A stretch of DNA of 64,000 bases from positions 124,001 to 188,000 of the forward strand of contig NZ_RCHJ01000006.1 of assembly GCF_004011805.1 (NCBI RefSeq). Reading direction: 5' to 3'. Shown here piece by piece: positions 1 to 10,878 of this stretch. The stretch comes from Piscinibacter defluvii. GTDB lineage: Bacteria > Pseudomonadota > Gammaproteobacteria > Burkholderiales > Burkholderiaceae_C. Every line of letters begins with the position of its first letter. The stretch's first letter is position 1. The position numbers were made by a program, and so were the translations under genes. The notes beneath the pieces are model-generated. The model saw only the letters and a list, made by a program, of their open reading frames with translations, did not search any database and was not told the DNA's origin.

Positions 1-1
1 G

Positions 2-1474
2 GTGATGGTCAAGCCGACCACGATGCTGTACCGCAACTTCCTCGCCATGGAGGTCGAGGAACTGCTGCGTTCGCTGCCGATCGACGGCGTGGTGCTGCTG
101 GCCGGCTGCGACAAGACCACACCCGGCACCGTGATGGGCGCGATCAGCGCCGACCTGCCGACGCTGTTCTTCGCCGCCGGCCCCATGCTGAGCGACCGGC
201 TGCTGCGCCGCGGCGAGCCGGCCCGCACGATCGGCGCCGGCACGCACACGCGCATGTTCTGGGACGAGTACCAGGCCGGCCGCATCGAGCCCGACGAATG
301 GGTGCGGCTGGAAGCGAAGATGACCCGCGCGCCGGGCACCTGCAACGTGATGGGCACGGCCAGCACGCTGACCTCGATGGTCGAGGCGCTCGGCCTCGCG
401 CTGCCCGGCTCGACCTCGGTGCCGGCGATGGATGCCGGCCACACCCGGCTCGCGGCCGACGCCGGCGAGCGCATCGTGCAGATGATCTGGGACGACCTGA
501 AGCCCTCGCGCCTGCTGACGGCCGGCTCGTTCCGCAACGCGGTGGCGGCGCAGATGGCGCTCGGCGGCTCGACGAATGCCGCGGTGCACCTGATCGCGCT
601 GGCGCGCCGCGCCGGCGTCGCGCTGACGCTCGACGACCTGGACCGCGCGGGCCGCGAGGTGCCGGTCCTGGCGAACCTGTTCCCGAGCGGCGACCGGCTG
701 ATGGAGGACTTCCACTACGCCGGCGGCATGCCCGCGCTGCTGAACCGCATCCGGCCGCATCTCTGCCTCGACGCGCTGACCGTCACCGGCCGCACGCTGG
801 GCGAGAACATCGCTGGCCGCGACAGCCTGGACGACGAGGTGATCCGCCCGCTCGAGCGCCCGGTCAGCGCCTCGGGCGCGCTGGCGGTGCTCAAGGGCAA
901 CCTCGCGCCGCAGGGCGCGGTGATCAAGGCCAGCGCGGCGAGCCCGAAGTTCTTCCGCCACCGCGGCCGCGCGCTGGTGTTCGACTCGCCCGCCGAGATG
1001 AACGCCCGCTGCGCCGACCTCGAGCTCGACGTCGACGAGAACACCGTGCTGGTGCTGCGCCACGCCGGCCCGGTGGGCGCGCCGGGCATGCCGGAATGGG
1101 GCGGTCTGCCGATCCCGAAGAAGCTGCTGCTGCAGGGCGTGCGCGACATGGTGCGCATCTCCGACGCGCGCATGAGCGGCACCCACTACGGCAGCTGCAT
1201 CCTGCACGTCAGCCCGGAGGCGGCAGTGGGCGGGCCGCTCGCGCTGGTGCGCAGCGGCGACGAGATCTCGCTCGACCTCGAGGCACGCACGCTGCAGCTG
1301 CACGTGGACGAGGCCGAACTCGCCGCGCGCCGCGCCGCCTGGCGCGCCCCCGAGCGCGCCGCCACGCGCGGCTACACCAAGCTCTACCAAGACCACGTCA
1401 CGCAGGCCCACGAGGGCTGCGACTTCGACTTCCTGCAAGGCCCGCCGACGACGGCCGAACCCTCCATCTACTGA
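2..1474 (+). CDS. IlvD/EDD-family sugar-acid dehydratase (5' end outside window)
   Basis: Fe-S dehydratase of the dihydroxy-acid / 6-phosphogluconate dehydratase family. These enzymes turn a sugar acid (arabinonate, xylonate, fuconate type) into a 2-keto-3-deoxy acid. 490 residues are visible. The family is about 570-590 residues long, so roughly 85-100 N-terminal residues lie before base 1. The cluster-binding motifs GCDKTTP (Cys36 of the visible part) and GTCNVMGTAST (Cys114) are present, as is the GGSTNAAVHL segment. It is followed after 9 nt by an HpaI aldolase, and the operon also has a lactonase and a sugar importer, so a sugar acid is a likelier substrate than a branched-chain amino acid precursor. 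That choice is inference. Confidence 0.88.
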   Translation: MMVKPTTMLYRNFLAMEVEELLRSLPIDGVVLLAGCDKTTPGTVMGAISADLPTLFFAAGPMLSDRLLRRGEPARTIGAGTHTRMFWDEYQAGRIEPDEWVRLEAKMTRAPGTCNVMGTASTLTSMVEALGLALPGSTSVPAMDAGHTRLAADAGERIVQMIWDDLKPSRLLTAGSFRNAVAAQMALGGSTNAAVHLIALARRAGVALTLDDLDRAGREVPVLANLFPSGDRLMEDFHYAGGMPALLNRIRPHLCLDALTVTGRTLGENIAGRDSLDDEVIRPLERPVSASGALAVLKGNLAPQGAVIKASAASPKFFRHRGRALVFDSPAEMNARCADLELDVDENTVLVLRHAGPVGAPGMPEWGGLPIPKKLLLQGVRDMVRISDARMSGTHYGSCILHVSPEAAVGGPLALVRSGDEISLDLEARTLQLHVDEAELAARRAAWRAPERAATRGYTKLYQDHVTQAHEGCDFDFLQGPPTTAEPSIY

Positions 1475-1483
1475 TCACGAGAC

Positions 1484-2280
1484 ATGAACAGCTTCAAGCA
1501 ACTGCTGAACGAGACCGGCGCGACAGCGCCGATGGGCACCTGGATCATGTCGGCCAGCCCGATCGTCGCCGAGGCGATCGGCCATGCCGGTTTCCGCTGG
1601 GGCGTGCTCGACATGGAGCACACGCCGATCGACCTGATGGGCCTGGTGCACCTGCTGCAGGCCGTCGCCGGCACGCGGCTCGAGCCGGTGGTGCGCGTGC
1701 CCTGGAACGACACCGTCACGATCAAGCGTGTGCTCGACGCCGGCGCGAAGACGCTGCTGATCCCGTTCGTGCAGGACGCCGACGAGGCACGCGCCGCCGT
1801 CGCCGCGACGCGCTACCCGCCGCAGGGCGTGCGCGGCCTGGCCGCGATGGGCCGCGCCTCGCGCTTCGGCACCGTGCCCGACTTCGCCGCCACCGAGAAC
1901 ACCCGCATCGGCGTGATCGTCCAGCTGGAGACGCCGGAGGCCGTCGCGCGGCTGGAGGAGATCGCCGCGGTCGAGGGCGTCGACGCACTCTTCATCGGCC
2001 CGGGCGACCTCTCCGCCACGATGGGCCATGTCGGCCAGCTGATGCATCCCGAGGTGCTCGCCCTCACGGCCGATGCCGTGCGGCGGGCCCGCGCCGTGGG
2101 CAAGCCCATCGGCACGGTCGGCGGCACGCCGGAGGTCGTCGCGCGCTACCGCGAGATGGGCTTCACCTTCCTCGCGATCGCCTCCGACCTCGGCCTGCTG
2201 ATGCGCAGCGCCCAGGCCACGCTCGCCGCCGTTCAACCCCAGGCCGCGCCCGCGCCGGCCGCTTCCACTGGAGCCTACTG

Positions 2281-2281
<1 letters not shown>
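1484..2281 (+). CDS. HpcH/HpaI-family class II aldolase
   Basis: 265-residue metal-dependent aldolase of the HpaI / 2-keto-3-deoxy-L-rhamnonate aldolase family. It cleaves 2-keto-3-deoxy acids to pyruvate plus an aldehyde. The metal ligands are visible in VQLETPEA (Glu149) and FIGPGDLSATMG (Asp175), matching the classical HpaI positions. The MEHTP segment near residue 44 is also typical. Its stop overlaps the start of the next gene (TGATG), so the two are translationally coupled. Placed right after the dehydratase, it should act on that enzyme's product. The exact chain length and stereochemistry cannot be read from sequence. Confidence 0.88.
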
Positions 2282-3345
<1,064 letters not shown>

Positions 3346-3379
3346 ACCCACAAGGCCGACTCCACAAGGAATCCTCACC

Positions 3380-4645
3380 ATGCGTCTCACCTCCCTTCTC
3401 GGCGCGCTCGTCGCGACCGCACTGCTCAGCGGCCCTGCACTGGCTGACACCAAGCTGCGTGTCTTCGTCGGCGGCTCGGGCCAGCGGCCCGACCTGATGC
3501 GCAAGCTGTTCGACCAGTACCAGGCGAAACACCCCGGCGTCACGATCGAATCGGAGACCGGCGGTGCCACCTCCGAGCTGCAGCGCCAGTACCTCTCGAC
3601 GGTGCTGAACGCGAAAGACTCGACGCTCGACATCTACATGGTCGACATCGTCAACCCGGCGCAGTACGCCGGCGCCGGCTGGCTCGAGCCGCTGAACGCC
3701 TACGTCGGCGAGCCGGCCGCGGCGATGAAGTCCTACCTGCCGGCCTACGCCGCGGCGAACGTGATCGACGGCAAGGTGGCCGCGCTGCCGGCCTTCGCCG
3801 ACGCGATGTTCATGTACTACCGCAAGGACCTGCTCGAGAAGCACAAGATCGCCGAGCCCAAGACCTGGGACGAACTGGCCGCCGCGGCGAAGAAGATCCA
3901 GACCGCCGAATCCGCTGCCGGGAATCCGAACCTGCAGGGCCTGTCGATCCAGGGCGCGCCGATCGAGGGCGCCGTCTGCACCTTCCTGCTGCCGTACTGG
4001 AGCCAGGGCAAGGAGTTCAACGACGCCGGCGGCCGCCTGACGCTCGACAAGGGCGCCGCGGTCAAGGGCCTCGAGCAATGGCTCGCGATGGTCGACCAGG
4101 GCGTGATCAAGAAGAACGTCGCCGAGGTGAAGACCCCGGACACGGTCAACGAGTTCAAGGCCGGCCAGGTGGTGTTCGCCATCAACTGGGGCTTCGCCTG
4201 GGACCGCTTCAGCGAGGACAAGGACAGCAAGGTGGTCGGCAAGGTCGGCGTGATGCCGCTGCCCGCGGTGGCCGGCGGCAAGAGCGCCACCTGCATCGGC
4301 GGCTGGCAATGGGCCGTCAGCGCCTTTTCGAAGAACAAGGCCGAGGCCGCGAAGCTGGTGCAGTTCCTCGCGAGCCCGGAGGCGAGCAAGCTGCTGGCCG
4401 TCGAAGGATCGCTGCTGCCGACCTCGGCGGCGGTCTACGCCGACCCGGAGGTGCTCAAGGCCGTGCCCTGGTTCAAGGACGCCGCCGCGGTGGTCGGCGC
4501 GGGGCGCAGCCGACCGCAGTCGCGCGACTACGGCCAGGTCAGCGACGTGATCCGCACCACCACCAGCGCGGTGCTGGCGCGCACCAAGAAGGCCGACGAG
4601 GGCGTCGCCGAGATCGAGTCGCGCCTGCGTCGCGTGATGCGCTGA
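3380..4645 (+). CDS. Extracellular solute-binding protein of the sugar ABC transporter
   Basis: 421-residue periplasmic binding protein (family 1, MalE/UgpB type). It begins with a clear Sec signal peptide, cleaved after GPALA (about residue 22). The mature part has the usual two-lobe pattern of carbohydrate-binding proteins, including AINWGFAWDRF and GGWQWAVSAFS. It sits between its ATPase and the two permease genes, and an AGGAAT stretch precedes the ATG. The ligand is probably the sugar, sugar acid or polyol degraded by the flanking enzymes. No binding residues can be assigned safely. Confidence 0.9.
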   Translation: MRLTSLLGALVATALLSGPALADTKLRVFVGGSGQRPDLMRKLFDQYQAKHPGVTIESETGGATSELQRQYLSTVLNAKDSTLDIYMVDIVNPAQYAGAGWLEPLNAYVGEPAAAMKSYLPAYAAANVIDGKVAALPAFADAMFMYYRKDLLEKHKIAEPKTWDELAAAAKKIQTAESAAGNPNLQGLSIQGAPIEGAVCTFLLPYWSQGKEFNDAGGRLTLDKGAAVKGLEQWLAMVDQGVIKKNVAEVKTPDTVNEFKAGQVVFAINWGFAWDRFSEDKDSKVVGKVGVMPLPAVAGGKSATCIGGWQWAVSAFSKNKAEAAKLVQFLASPEASKLLAVEGSLLPTSAAVYADPEVLKAVPWFKDAAAVVGAGRSRPQSRDYGQVSDVIRTTTSAVLARTKKADEGVAEIESRLRRVMR

Positions 4646-4658
4646 AGCGGGGCCCGCG

Positions 4659-5549
4659 ATGAAAGCCCTCGAGCGATTCCGCGACCCCAGCGACAAGGCG
4701 CTGGCCGCCATGCTGCTGGCGCCGGCCTTCCTGCTGCTCGCGCTGATCGTGGTCTACCCGATCGGCCGGCTGATCTGGAACAGCTTCTTCGACCTGCGCC
4801 TGTCCGGCGGCGGCGCGGCCCGATTCATCGGCTTCGAGAACTACCTGCTCGTGCTGGAGGACCGCGACTTCTGGAACGCGACCAAGAACACCGTGCTGAT
4901 CACGCTGATCACCGTGCCCGGCGCGCTGGTGGTCGGGCTCGGCCTGGCGATGCTGGCCAACCTGCCGTTCAAGCGGCAATGGCCGGTGCGCCTGGCGCTG
5001 CTGCTGCCCTGGGCGCTGCCGCTGGCCTTCGCCGGCCTGATTTTCGCGTGGTTCTTCCACTCCGAGTACGGCGTCGTCAACGACGTGCTGCGGCGCTTCG
5101 GCGATCAGGAGGCGACGATGTGGCTGCTGCGCCCGAACTGGGCCTTCGCGGCGATCTGCGTCACGATCATCTGGAAGACCAGCTCGTTCATGGCGCTGAT
5201 CCTGCTCGCTGGCCTGCAGATGATCCCGAAGTCGCTCTACGAGGCGGCCGAGGTCGACGGCGCGAGCCGCTGGCAGCAGTTCTGGCAGATCACGATCCCG
5301 ATGCTGATGCCCCCGATCATCGTCGCGCTGATCTCCCGCACCATCACCGCGCTGCAGACCTTCGACATCCCCTACACGATGACCAAGGGCGGCCCGGGCA
5401 ACGCGACCGAGACGCTCGCGATGCTGATCCACAAGACCACGATCGACTACCTCGACGTCGGCTACGGCTCGACGCTGGCGGTGTTCATGTTCGTGCTGTC
5501 GCTGTTCGTCACCGGCTTCTACCTGAAGCGCATCGGAAAGAACGCATGA
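4659..5549 (+). CDS. Sugar ABC transporter permease (UgpA/MalF type)
   Basis: 296-residue inner-membrane permease with six predicted hydrophobic segments, the first near residues 18-40. The cytoplasmic coupling loop has the EAA-type motif EAAEVDGASRWQQFWQ, which contacts the ATPase. It lies 13 nt after the binding-protein gene, and its stop overlaps the next permease start (ATGA). It forms a heterodimer with the following permease. Confidence 0.9.
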   Translation: MKALERFRDPSDKALAAMLLAPAFLLLALIVVYPIGRLIWNSFFDLRLSGGGAARFIGFENYLLVLEDRDFWNATKNTVLITLITVPGALVVGLGLAMLANLPFKRQWPVRLALLLPWALPLAFAGLIFAWFFHSEYGVVNDVLRRFGDQEATMWLLRPNWAFAAICVTIIWKTSSFMALILLAGLQMIPKSLYEAAEVDGASRWQQFWQITIPMLMPPIIVALISRTITALQTFDIPYTMTKGGPGNATETLAMLIHKTTIDYLDVGYGSTLAVFMFVLSLFVTGFYLKRIGKNA

Positions 5550-6376
5550 ACAAGCTCTTCGAAGGGCGCTCGCTGCGCCTCATCGCCGCCGCGATCGTCG
5601 TGATCAACGGCTTCTTCCCGGCCGTGTGGATCCTGCTGACCTCGCTGAAGACCGAGGCCGAGCTGGTGAGCAAGCCCATCACCTACCTGCCGCACGAACT
5701 GGTGCTGAGCAACTACGTGCAGGCCTTCACCGACCAGCCGCTGCTCAAGTACCTGGGCAACAGCCTGGTGGTGGCCGCGATCTCGACGGCCGTCTCGCTG
5801 GTGGTTGCGGCCTTCGCGGCCTACGCGATCGCCCGGCTCAACCTGAGGCACCGCCAGACGATCCTGACCTGCATCGTCGCCTCCAGCATGTTCCCGCTGG
5901 TCACGCTGCTGGTGCCGATCTTCGAGACCATGCGCAAGCTCGACCTGCTCAACACCTACACCGCGCTGGTGCTGCCCTACACGGTGCTGAGCCTGCCGGT
6001 GTGCACGCTGGTGCTGGTGAGCTTCTTCCAGGGCATCCCGAAGGACCTGGAGAACGCCGCGATGATCGACGGCTGCACCCGGATGGGCGCGCTGTGGAAG
6101 GTCGTCGTGCCGCTGGCCGCGCCGGGCGTGTTCACCGCCGGCATCCTGGCCTTCGTCAACGCCTGGGACGAGTTCCTGCTCGCGCTGAGCCTGAACGCCA
6201 GCGCCAGCATGCGCACGCTGCCGGTCGGCATCTCGCTGTACCAGGGCGAATTCACCTTCCCGTGGCCGGTGATCTCGGCCGCGCTCGTCGTCGCGATCGT
6301 CCCGATCGCGGTGCTGATTGCCGCCTTCCAGGAGCGTGTGGTCGGCGGGCTGACCCAGGGCGGCCTGAAGGGCTGA
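5546..6376 (+). CDS. Sugar ABC transporter permease (UgpE/MalG type)
   Basis: 276-residue second permease of the importer. The start ATG at 5546 overlaps the previous stop (ATGA), and the protein begins MNKLFEGRSLRL. It has six hydrophobic segments. The coupling motif is ENAAMIDGCTRMGALWK, followed by a Pro-rich turn. A much longer open frame extends upstream but overlaps the first permease and has no coding character, so the overlap start is preferred. Confidence 0.9.
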   Translation: MNKLFEGRSLRLIAAAIVVINGFFPAVWILLTSLKTEAELVSKPITYLPHELVLSNYVQAFTDQPLLKYLGNSLVVAAISTAVSLVVAAFAAYAIARLNLRHRQTILTCIVASSMFPLVTLLVPIFETMRKLDLLNTYTALVLPYTVLSLPVCTLVLVSFFQGIPKDLENAAMIDGCTRMGALWKVVVPLAAPGVFTAGILAFVNAWDEFLLALSLNASASMRTLPVGISLYQGEFTFPWPVISAALVVAIVPIAVLIAAFQERVVGGLTQGGLKG

Positions 6377-6404
6377 GCCATTCACTGAATCTCTCGGAGC
6401 ACAC

Positions 6405-7523
6405 ATGACATCCAAGATCCTTCGTTACGGCATCATCGGTTGCGGCAGCATGGGCCGCGAGCACATCGAGAACCTGCGCGCGATGGGCGGCGCGGAGGTC
6501 ACCGCGGTCGCCGACCCGAGCGCCGACAGCCGCGCGCAGGCCGCGGCGCTGCTCGACGGTCGCGTGCGCCTGTTCGAGGATCACCGCGAGCTGCTCGCCA
6601 GCGGCCTGTGCGACGCGCTGGTCATCGCGAGCCCGAACTTCACCCACATCGAGGTGATGCGCGACGCGCTCGCCACCGACCTGCCGATCCTGTGCGAGAA
6701 GCCGCTGGTCACGCGGGTCGAAGACGGCGTCGAGATGCTCGAGCGCGCCAGGGGCCGCCAGGGCATCGTCTGGGTGGCGCAGGAGTACCGCTACATGCCG
6801 CCGGTGGCCGAGATGATCCGCCTGGCGCACCAGGGCGCGGTGGGCACGCTGCACCAGGTGGCGATCCGCGAGCACCGCGAGCCCTTCTATCCCAAGGTGG
6901 GCGACTGGAACCGCTTCAACGCCAACACCGGCGGCACGCTGGTCGAGAAGTGCTGCCACTACTTCAACCTGATGGACTTCATCCTGAAGGAGCAGCCGCT
7001 GCGCGTGTTCGCCTCGGGCGGCCAGCGTGTCAACCATCTCGACGAGTCCTACGGCGGCAAGCGCCCGGACATCCTCGACAGCGCCTACGTGATCGTCGAG
7101 TACCCGTCCGGCGCGCGCGCCAGCCTCGACCTGTGCATGTTCGCCGAGAACTCGCTCGACAACGAACATGTCGTGATCGTCGGCGCCGAAGGCAAGCTCG
7201 AGTCGCTGCTGCCTTCGGGCGTGCTGCGCTACGGCCGGCGCGAGGACTGGGGCCGCCGCGAGGTCTGGGGCCAGCCCTCGGGCACGGCCAAGGGCGTCGC
7301 GGTGCGCCAGATCCGCGACACCAACATCAAGTACCTGGGCCAGCACTTCGGCGCCAGCTACGTCGAACACCAGAAGTTCGCCCAGGCGGTGCGCGAAGGC
7401 CTGCCGGCCGAGATCCCGCTCGAGGAAGGCTTGCGTGCGGTGGCCACGGGCCTGGCCGCGCACCGCAGCATCGAGACCGGGCTGCCGGTCGCGCTGCGCG
7501 ACGTGCTGCCGGCGCTCTGGTGA
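6405..7523 (+). CDS. Gfo/Idh/MocA-family NAD(P)-dependent oxidoreductase
   Basis: 372-residue sugar/polyol dehydrogenase. The N-terminal Rossmann fold begins at GIIGCGSMGREH (residue ~9). The family motif CEKPL lies near residue 97, and the VEKCCHYFNLMDF stretch holds the active-site histidine region. Such enzymes oxidise or epimerise sugars, inositols and their derivatives. The gene starts 28 nt after the permease behind a CTCGGAG ribosome site, and its stop overlaps the next gene (GTGA). Here it probably performs an oxidation early in the pathway. Confidence 0.9.
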   Translation: MTSKILRYGIIGCGSMGREHIENLRAMGGAEVTAVADPSADSRAQAAALLDGRVRLFEDHRELLASGLCDALVIASPNFTHIEVMRDALATDLPILCEKPLVTRVEDGVEMLERARGRQGIVWVAQEYRYMPPVAEMIRLAHQGAVGTLHQVAIREHREPFYPKVGDWNRFNANTGGTLVEKCCHYFNLMDFILKEQPLRVFASGGQRVNHLDESYGGKRPDILDSAYVIVEYPSGARASLDLCMFAENSLDNEHVVIVGAEGKLESLLPSGVLRYGRREDWGRREVWGQPSGTAKGVAVRQIRDTNIKYLGQHFGASYVEHQKFAQAVREGLPAEIPLEEGLRAVATGLAAHRSIETGLPVALRDVLPALW

Positions 7524-8428
7524 GCAACGGACCCGATTCCGTGGACATCCAGCCCCTTCCCGGCGAGCCGTCGCTGCTCGGCGAGTCGCCGTTGTGGCAT
7601 CCGCTCGAGCAGCGGCTCTACTGGTGCGACATCCCCGGCCGCACGCTGCACCGCTTCGATCCGGCCGACGGCGCGCACCGCGCCTGGGCCTTCGAGCAGG
7701 ACCTCGGCTGCTGCGCGGCGCGCGACGACGGCCGGCTGCTGGTTGCACAGCGCGACGGCGTGCGCCTGTTCGACCCGCAGACCGGCACGAGCGCGCCGCT
7801 CGCCGCCGCGCCCTACGACACGCGCGTCGCACGCTGCAACGACGGCCGCACCGACCCGCGCGGGCGCTTCTGGGTCGGCACGATCCACGAGCCACGCGAC
7901 GCCGCGCACGCCGCGCTGTACCGCCTCGACGGCGGCACGCTGGTGCGCATCGCCGGCGACATCACGACCAGCAACGGCCTGGCCTGGAGCCCCGACGGGC
8001 GCACGATGTACTGGGCCGACACCAAGGCCCACCGCGTCACCGCCTGGGACTACGACCTCGAGCGTGGCCTGCCGTCGAACCCGCGCCTGTTCGTCCAGTT
8101 CGAACCGCCCGCGCCCGGCACCGAGTACCTCGGCCGGCCCGACGGCGCAGCGGTCGACGCCGAGGGCTGCTACTGGGTCGCGATGTTCGAAGGCGGCCGC
8201 GTGCTGCGCTACTCGCCGGCCGGCGAGCTGCTGCAGACCCTACTCCTGCCGGTGCGCTGCCCGACCATGCCCTGCTTCGGCGGGGCGGACCGGCGCACCC
8301 TCTACATCACCAGCGCGCGCGACAAGCGCCCGGCCGAGGAACTCGCGGCGCTGCCGTGGTCCGGCCGCGTGCTGCAGCTGCGCGTCGACGTGCCGGGACT
8401 GCCGGCCACCCTCGCGAGATCCGCATGA
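7520..8428 (+). CDS. SMP-30/gluconolactonase-family lactonase
   Basis: 302-residue six-bladed propeller lactonase that hydrolyses sugar lactones to acids. The metal-binding signature residues lie in LLGESPLWHP (Glu), VARCNDGRTDPRGRFWVG (Asn/Asp), TSNGLAWSPDGRTMYWADT (Asn) and GRPDGAAVDAEG (Asp). The GTG start at 7520 overlaps the previous stop as GTGA. A GTG at 7541 is a possible alternative. It fits between a sugar dehydrogenase (SDR or Gfo/Idh) and the dehydratase in an oxidative non-phosphorylating route. Confidence 0.88.
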   Translation: MSNGPDSVDIQPLPGEPSLLGESPLWHPLEQRLYWCDIPGRTLHRFDPADGAHRAWAFEQDLGCCAARDDGRLLVAQRDGVRLFDPQTGTSAPLAAAPYDTRVARCNDGRTDPRGRFWVGTIHEPRDAAHAALYRLDGGTLVRIAGDITTSNGLAWSPDGRTMYWADTKAHRVTAWDYDLERGLPSNPRLFVQFEPPAPGTEYLGRPDGAAVDAEGCYWVAMFEGGRVLRYSPAGELLQTLLLPVRCPTMPCFGGADRRTLYITSARDKRPAEELAALPWSGRVLQLRVDVPGLPATLARSA

Positions 8429-9210
8429 GCACCACCACCCTCTATCCCTCGTTGAAGGACCGTGTCGTCTTCGTTTCCGGCGGCAGCTCGGGCATCGGCG
8501 CCGAACTCGTGCGCGCGTTCGCCGCGCAGGGCGCCCGGGTCGCGTTCTGCGGCCTGCGCTCCGACGGCGGCCAGGCCCTCGTCGAGCAGGTCGCCGCGGC
8601 CGGCCACCCGACGCCCTTCTTCGCCCCCTGCGACGTACGCGACGTGGCCGCCTACCAGGCGCTGCTCGGCGAGGTCGCCGCGCGCCTCGGCCCGGTCCGC
8701 GTGCTGGTCAACAACGCCGGGCGCGACGACCGCCACACGATGGAGGAGGTCACCTCCGAGTTCTGGGACGAGCGCCTCGCGCTCAACCTGAAGCACTACT
8801 TCTTCGCGATCCAGGCCGTCGCGCCGGGCATGGCCGCGGCCGGCGGGGGCAGCATCGTCAACATGGGCTCGGTGAGCTGGATGCGCGGGCGGCCCAACCT
8901 GGTGGGCTACACCACCGCGAAGGCCGGCATCCTCGGCCTGACGCGCACGCTGGCGCGCGAACTCGGCGCACGCAACATCCGCGTCAACGCGATCGTGCCC
9001 GGCGCGATCGTCACCGAGCGCCAGACCGCGCTGCACCGCGACCCGGCGGCCGACCAGGCCTTCCTCGACGCGCAGTGCCTGAAGATCCGGCTAGCCCCGG
9101 CTCACGTCGCGCGGCCGACGCTGTTCCTCGCCAGCGACGATGCCGACGGCATCACCGGCCAGCATGTGCTGGTCGACGCGGGCATCGCGCAGCAGTCGGT
9201 GATCTCGTGA
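8425..9210 (+). CDS. Short-chain dehydrogenase/reductase
   Basis: 261-residue classical SDR. It has the cofactor motif SGGSSGIGAE (residues ~14-23), NNAG, the catalytic Ser in NMGSVSW and the YTTAK (YxxxK) pair. The start ATG overlaps the lactonase stop (ATGA). It is probably a sugar 1-dehydrogenase producing the lactone for the SMP-30 enzyme. Cofactor preference is not obvious. Confidence 0.9.
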   Translation: MSTTTLYPSLKDRVVFVSGGSSGIGAELVRAFAAQGARVAFCGLRSDGGQALVEQVAAAGHPTPFFAPCDVRDVAAYQALLGEVAARLGPVRVLVNNAGRDDRHTMEEVTSEFWDERLALNLKHYFFAIQAVAPGMAAAGGGSIVNMGSVSWMRGRPNLVGYTTAKAGILGLTRTLARELGARNIRVNAIVPGAIVTERQTALHRDPAADQAFLDAQCLKIRLAPAHVARPTLFLASDDADGITGQHVLVDAGIAQQSVIS

Positions 9211-9227
9211 AGCGCGAGGAACTGCCG

Positions 9228-10856
9228 ATGCCCGCCGCCGCCCTGCCGATGGACCGGCCCACGCTGCTGCAGCGACTGCGTTCGACGGACCGCTACGACC
9301 TGATCGTGATCGGCGGCGGTGCCACCGGGCTGGGCGTCGCGCTCGACGCCGCGGCGCGCGGCCACCGTGTCGCGCTGCTCGAGGCGCAGGATTTCGCCAA
9401 GGGCACCTCGTCGCGCAGCACCAAGCTGGTCCACGGCGGCGTGCGCTACCTCGCGCAGGGCAAGCTGGGACTGGTCCGCGAGGCCCTGCACGAACGCGCG
9501 ACCCTGCTCGCCAACGCACCGCACCTGGCGCGCCCGCTGCCCTTCGTGATGCCGGGCTACCGGTTCTGGGAGCGCCCCTGGTACGGCCTGGGCCTGAAGA
9601 TGTACGACGCGCTGGCCGGGTCGCGCGGGCTGGGCGCGACGCAGCTGCTGTCGAGCGCCGAGGTGCGCGACCGTCTGCCCGGCGTGCGCGCGAGCGGCCT
9701 GCACGGCGGCGTGCGCTACTGGGACGCGCAGTTCGACGACGCGCGCCTGGCCGTCACGCTGGCCCGCACGGCGTGGCTGCAGGGTGCCGCGGTGCTGAAC
9801 CATTGCCCGGTCACCGCGCTGCTGCACCGGCGCGACGACGAGGCCGAGCGGGTCTGCGGCGTGCGTGCGCGCGACGCCGAGAGCGGCGAGAGCTTCGAGC
9901 TGCGCGCCGACTGCATCGTCAACGCGACCGGCGTCTGGGTCGACGCGGTGCGCGACATGGACCACGCCGCGGCCGGCGAGCCGCCGGTGCGGCCGATGGT
10001 GTCGCCCAGCCAGGGCGTGCACCTGGTGGTCGACCGCTCGTTCCTCGGCGGCGACCATGCGCTGCTGGTTCCGAAGACCGCGGACGGACGCGTGCTGTTC
10101 GCCGTGCCCTGGCTCGGCATGACCGTGCTGGGCACCACCGACACGCCGCGTGGCGACCTGGCGAGCGAGCCCACGCCGTTCGCCGAGGAGGTGGCCTTCA
10201 TCCTCGGCGAGGCCGGGCGCTACCTGACGAAGGCGCCGCGGCGCGAGGACGTGCGTTCGGTCTGGGTCGGCTTGCGCCCGCTGGTGCGGCCCGACAGCGA
10301 CACGCCGTCGACGCAGGCGATCTCGCGCGAGCACGCGGTGCGCATCGGCCACTCGAAGCTGGTCACCGTGACCGGTGGCAAGTGGACCACCTACCGCTCG
10401 ATGGCCGAGGACGTGCTGGCGCGCTGCAGCGAGGCCGGCCTGCTGACGGCGCGGCCGGCCGGCGTCACGACCCGACTGCCGTTGGCCGGCGCGCCGGCGC
10501 AAGGCAGCGTCGCGCTGTCGCAGGCGCCCGGCGAGCACCTGTACGGCGACGATGCCACGCTGCTGCGCAGCCTGCCCGGGGCCGAGCGCTGGCTGTGGCG
10601 CGCCGACACCGCCGGCGACGCGCCGCACGGGCTCAGCGAGGCGATGGTGCGCTTCGCGGTGCGCCACGAGATGGCGCGCGGCCTCGAGGACGTGCTGGCG
10701 CGGCGCAGCCGGCTGCTCTTCCTCGACGCGGCACGCGCCGAGGCGCTGGCCGAGCCGGTCGCCGCGATCCTCGCCGAGGAACTGGGCCGGCCGATCGACG
10801 CGCGCGAACTCGCCGCCTTCCGCGACCTCGCGCAGCGTTACCGCACGCTGCCCTGA
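9228..10856 (+). CDS. glpD: Glycerol-3-phosphate dehydrogenase (FAD, aerobic type)
   Basis: 542-residue membrane-associated flavoprotein that oxidises sn-glycerol 3-phosphate to dihydroxyacetone phosphate and passes electrons to quinone. The FAD site is DLIVIGGGATGLGVAL, followed by the family motif FAKGTSSRSTKLVHGGVRYL. The central VPWLGMTVLGTTDTP and the C-terminal domain are present. The ATG at 9228 was chosen because GAGGA lies 7 nt upstream. A GTG at 9207 overlaps the previous stop and is the alternative. It pairs with glpK two genes downstream. Confidence 0.9.
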   Translation: MPAAALPMDRPTLLQRLRSTDRYDLIVIGGGATGLGVALDAAARGHRVALLEAQDFAKGTSSRSTKLVHGGVRYLAQGKLGLVREALHERATLLANAPHLARPLPFVMPGYRFWERPWYGLGLKMYDALAGSRGLGATQLLSSAEVRDRLPGVRASGLHGGVRYWDAQFDDARLAVTLARTAWLQGAAVLNHCPVTALLHRRDDEAERVCGVRARDAESGESFELRADCIVNATGVWVDAVRDMDHAAAGEPPVRPMVSPSQGVHLVVDRSFLGGDHALLVPKTADGRVLFAVPWLGMTVLGTTDTPRGDLASEPTPFAEEVAFILGEAGRYLTKAPRREDVRSVWVGLRPLVRPDSDTPSTQAISREHAVRIGHSKLVTVTGGKWTTYRSMAEDVLARCSEAGLLTARPAGVTTRLPLAGAPAQGSVALSQAPGEHLYGDDATLLRSLPGAERWLWRADTAGDAPHGLSEAMVRFAVRHEMARGLEDVLARRSRLLFLDAARAEALAEPVAAILAEELGRPIDARELAAFRDLAQRYRTLP

Positions 10857-10878
10857 ACCTGCTGACGGACTTCTCACG

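Noticed and set aside
1475-2236. Long minus-strand open frames opposite the aldolase and many other genes
   Set aside because: His/Gln/Arg/Ala-rich composition without motifs, produced by high GC in the opposite frame.
298-2280. Very long open frame running through the dehydratase and aldolase genes into the ABC ATPase
   Set aside because: Arg/Gly/Ala-rich shadow of GC-rich codons. The real ATPase starts at 2281 with an overlap start.
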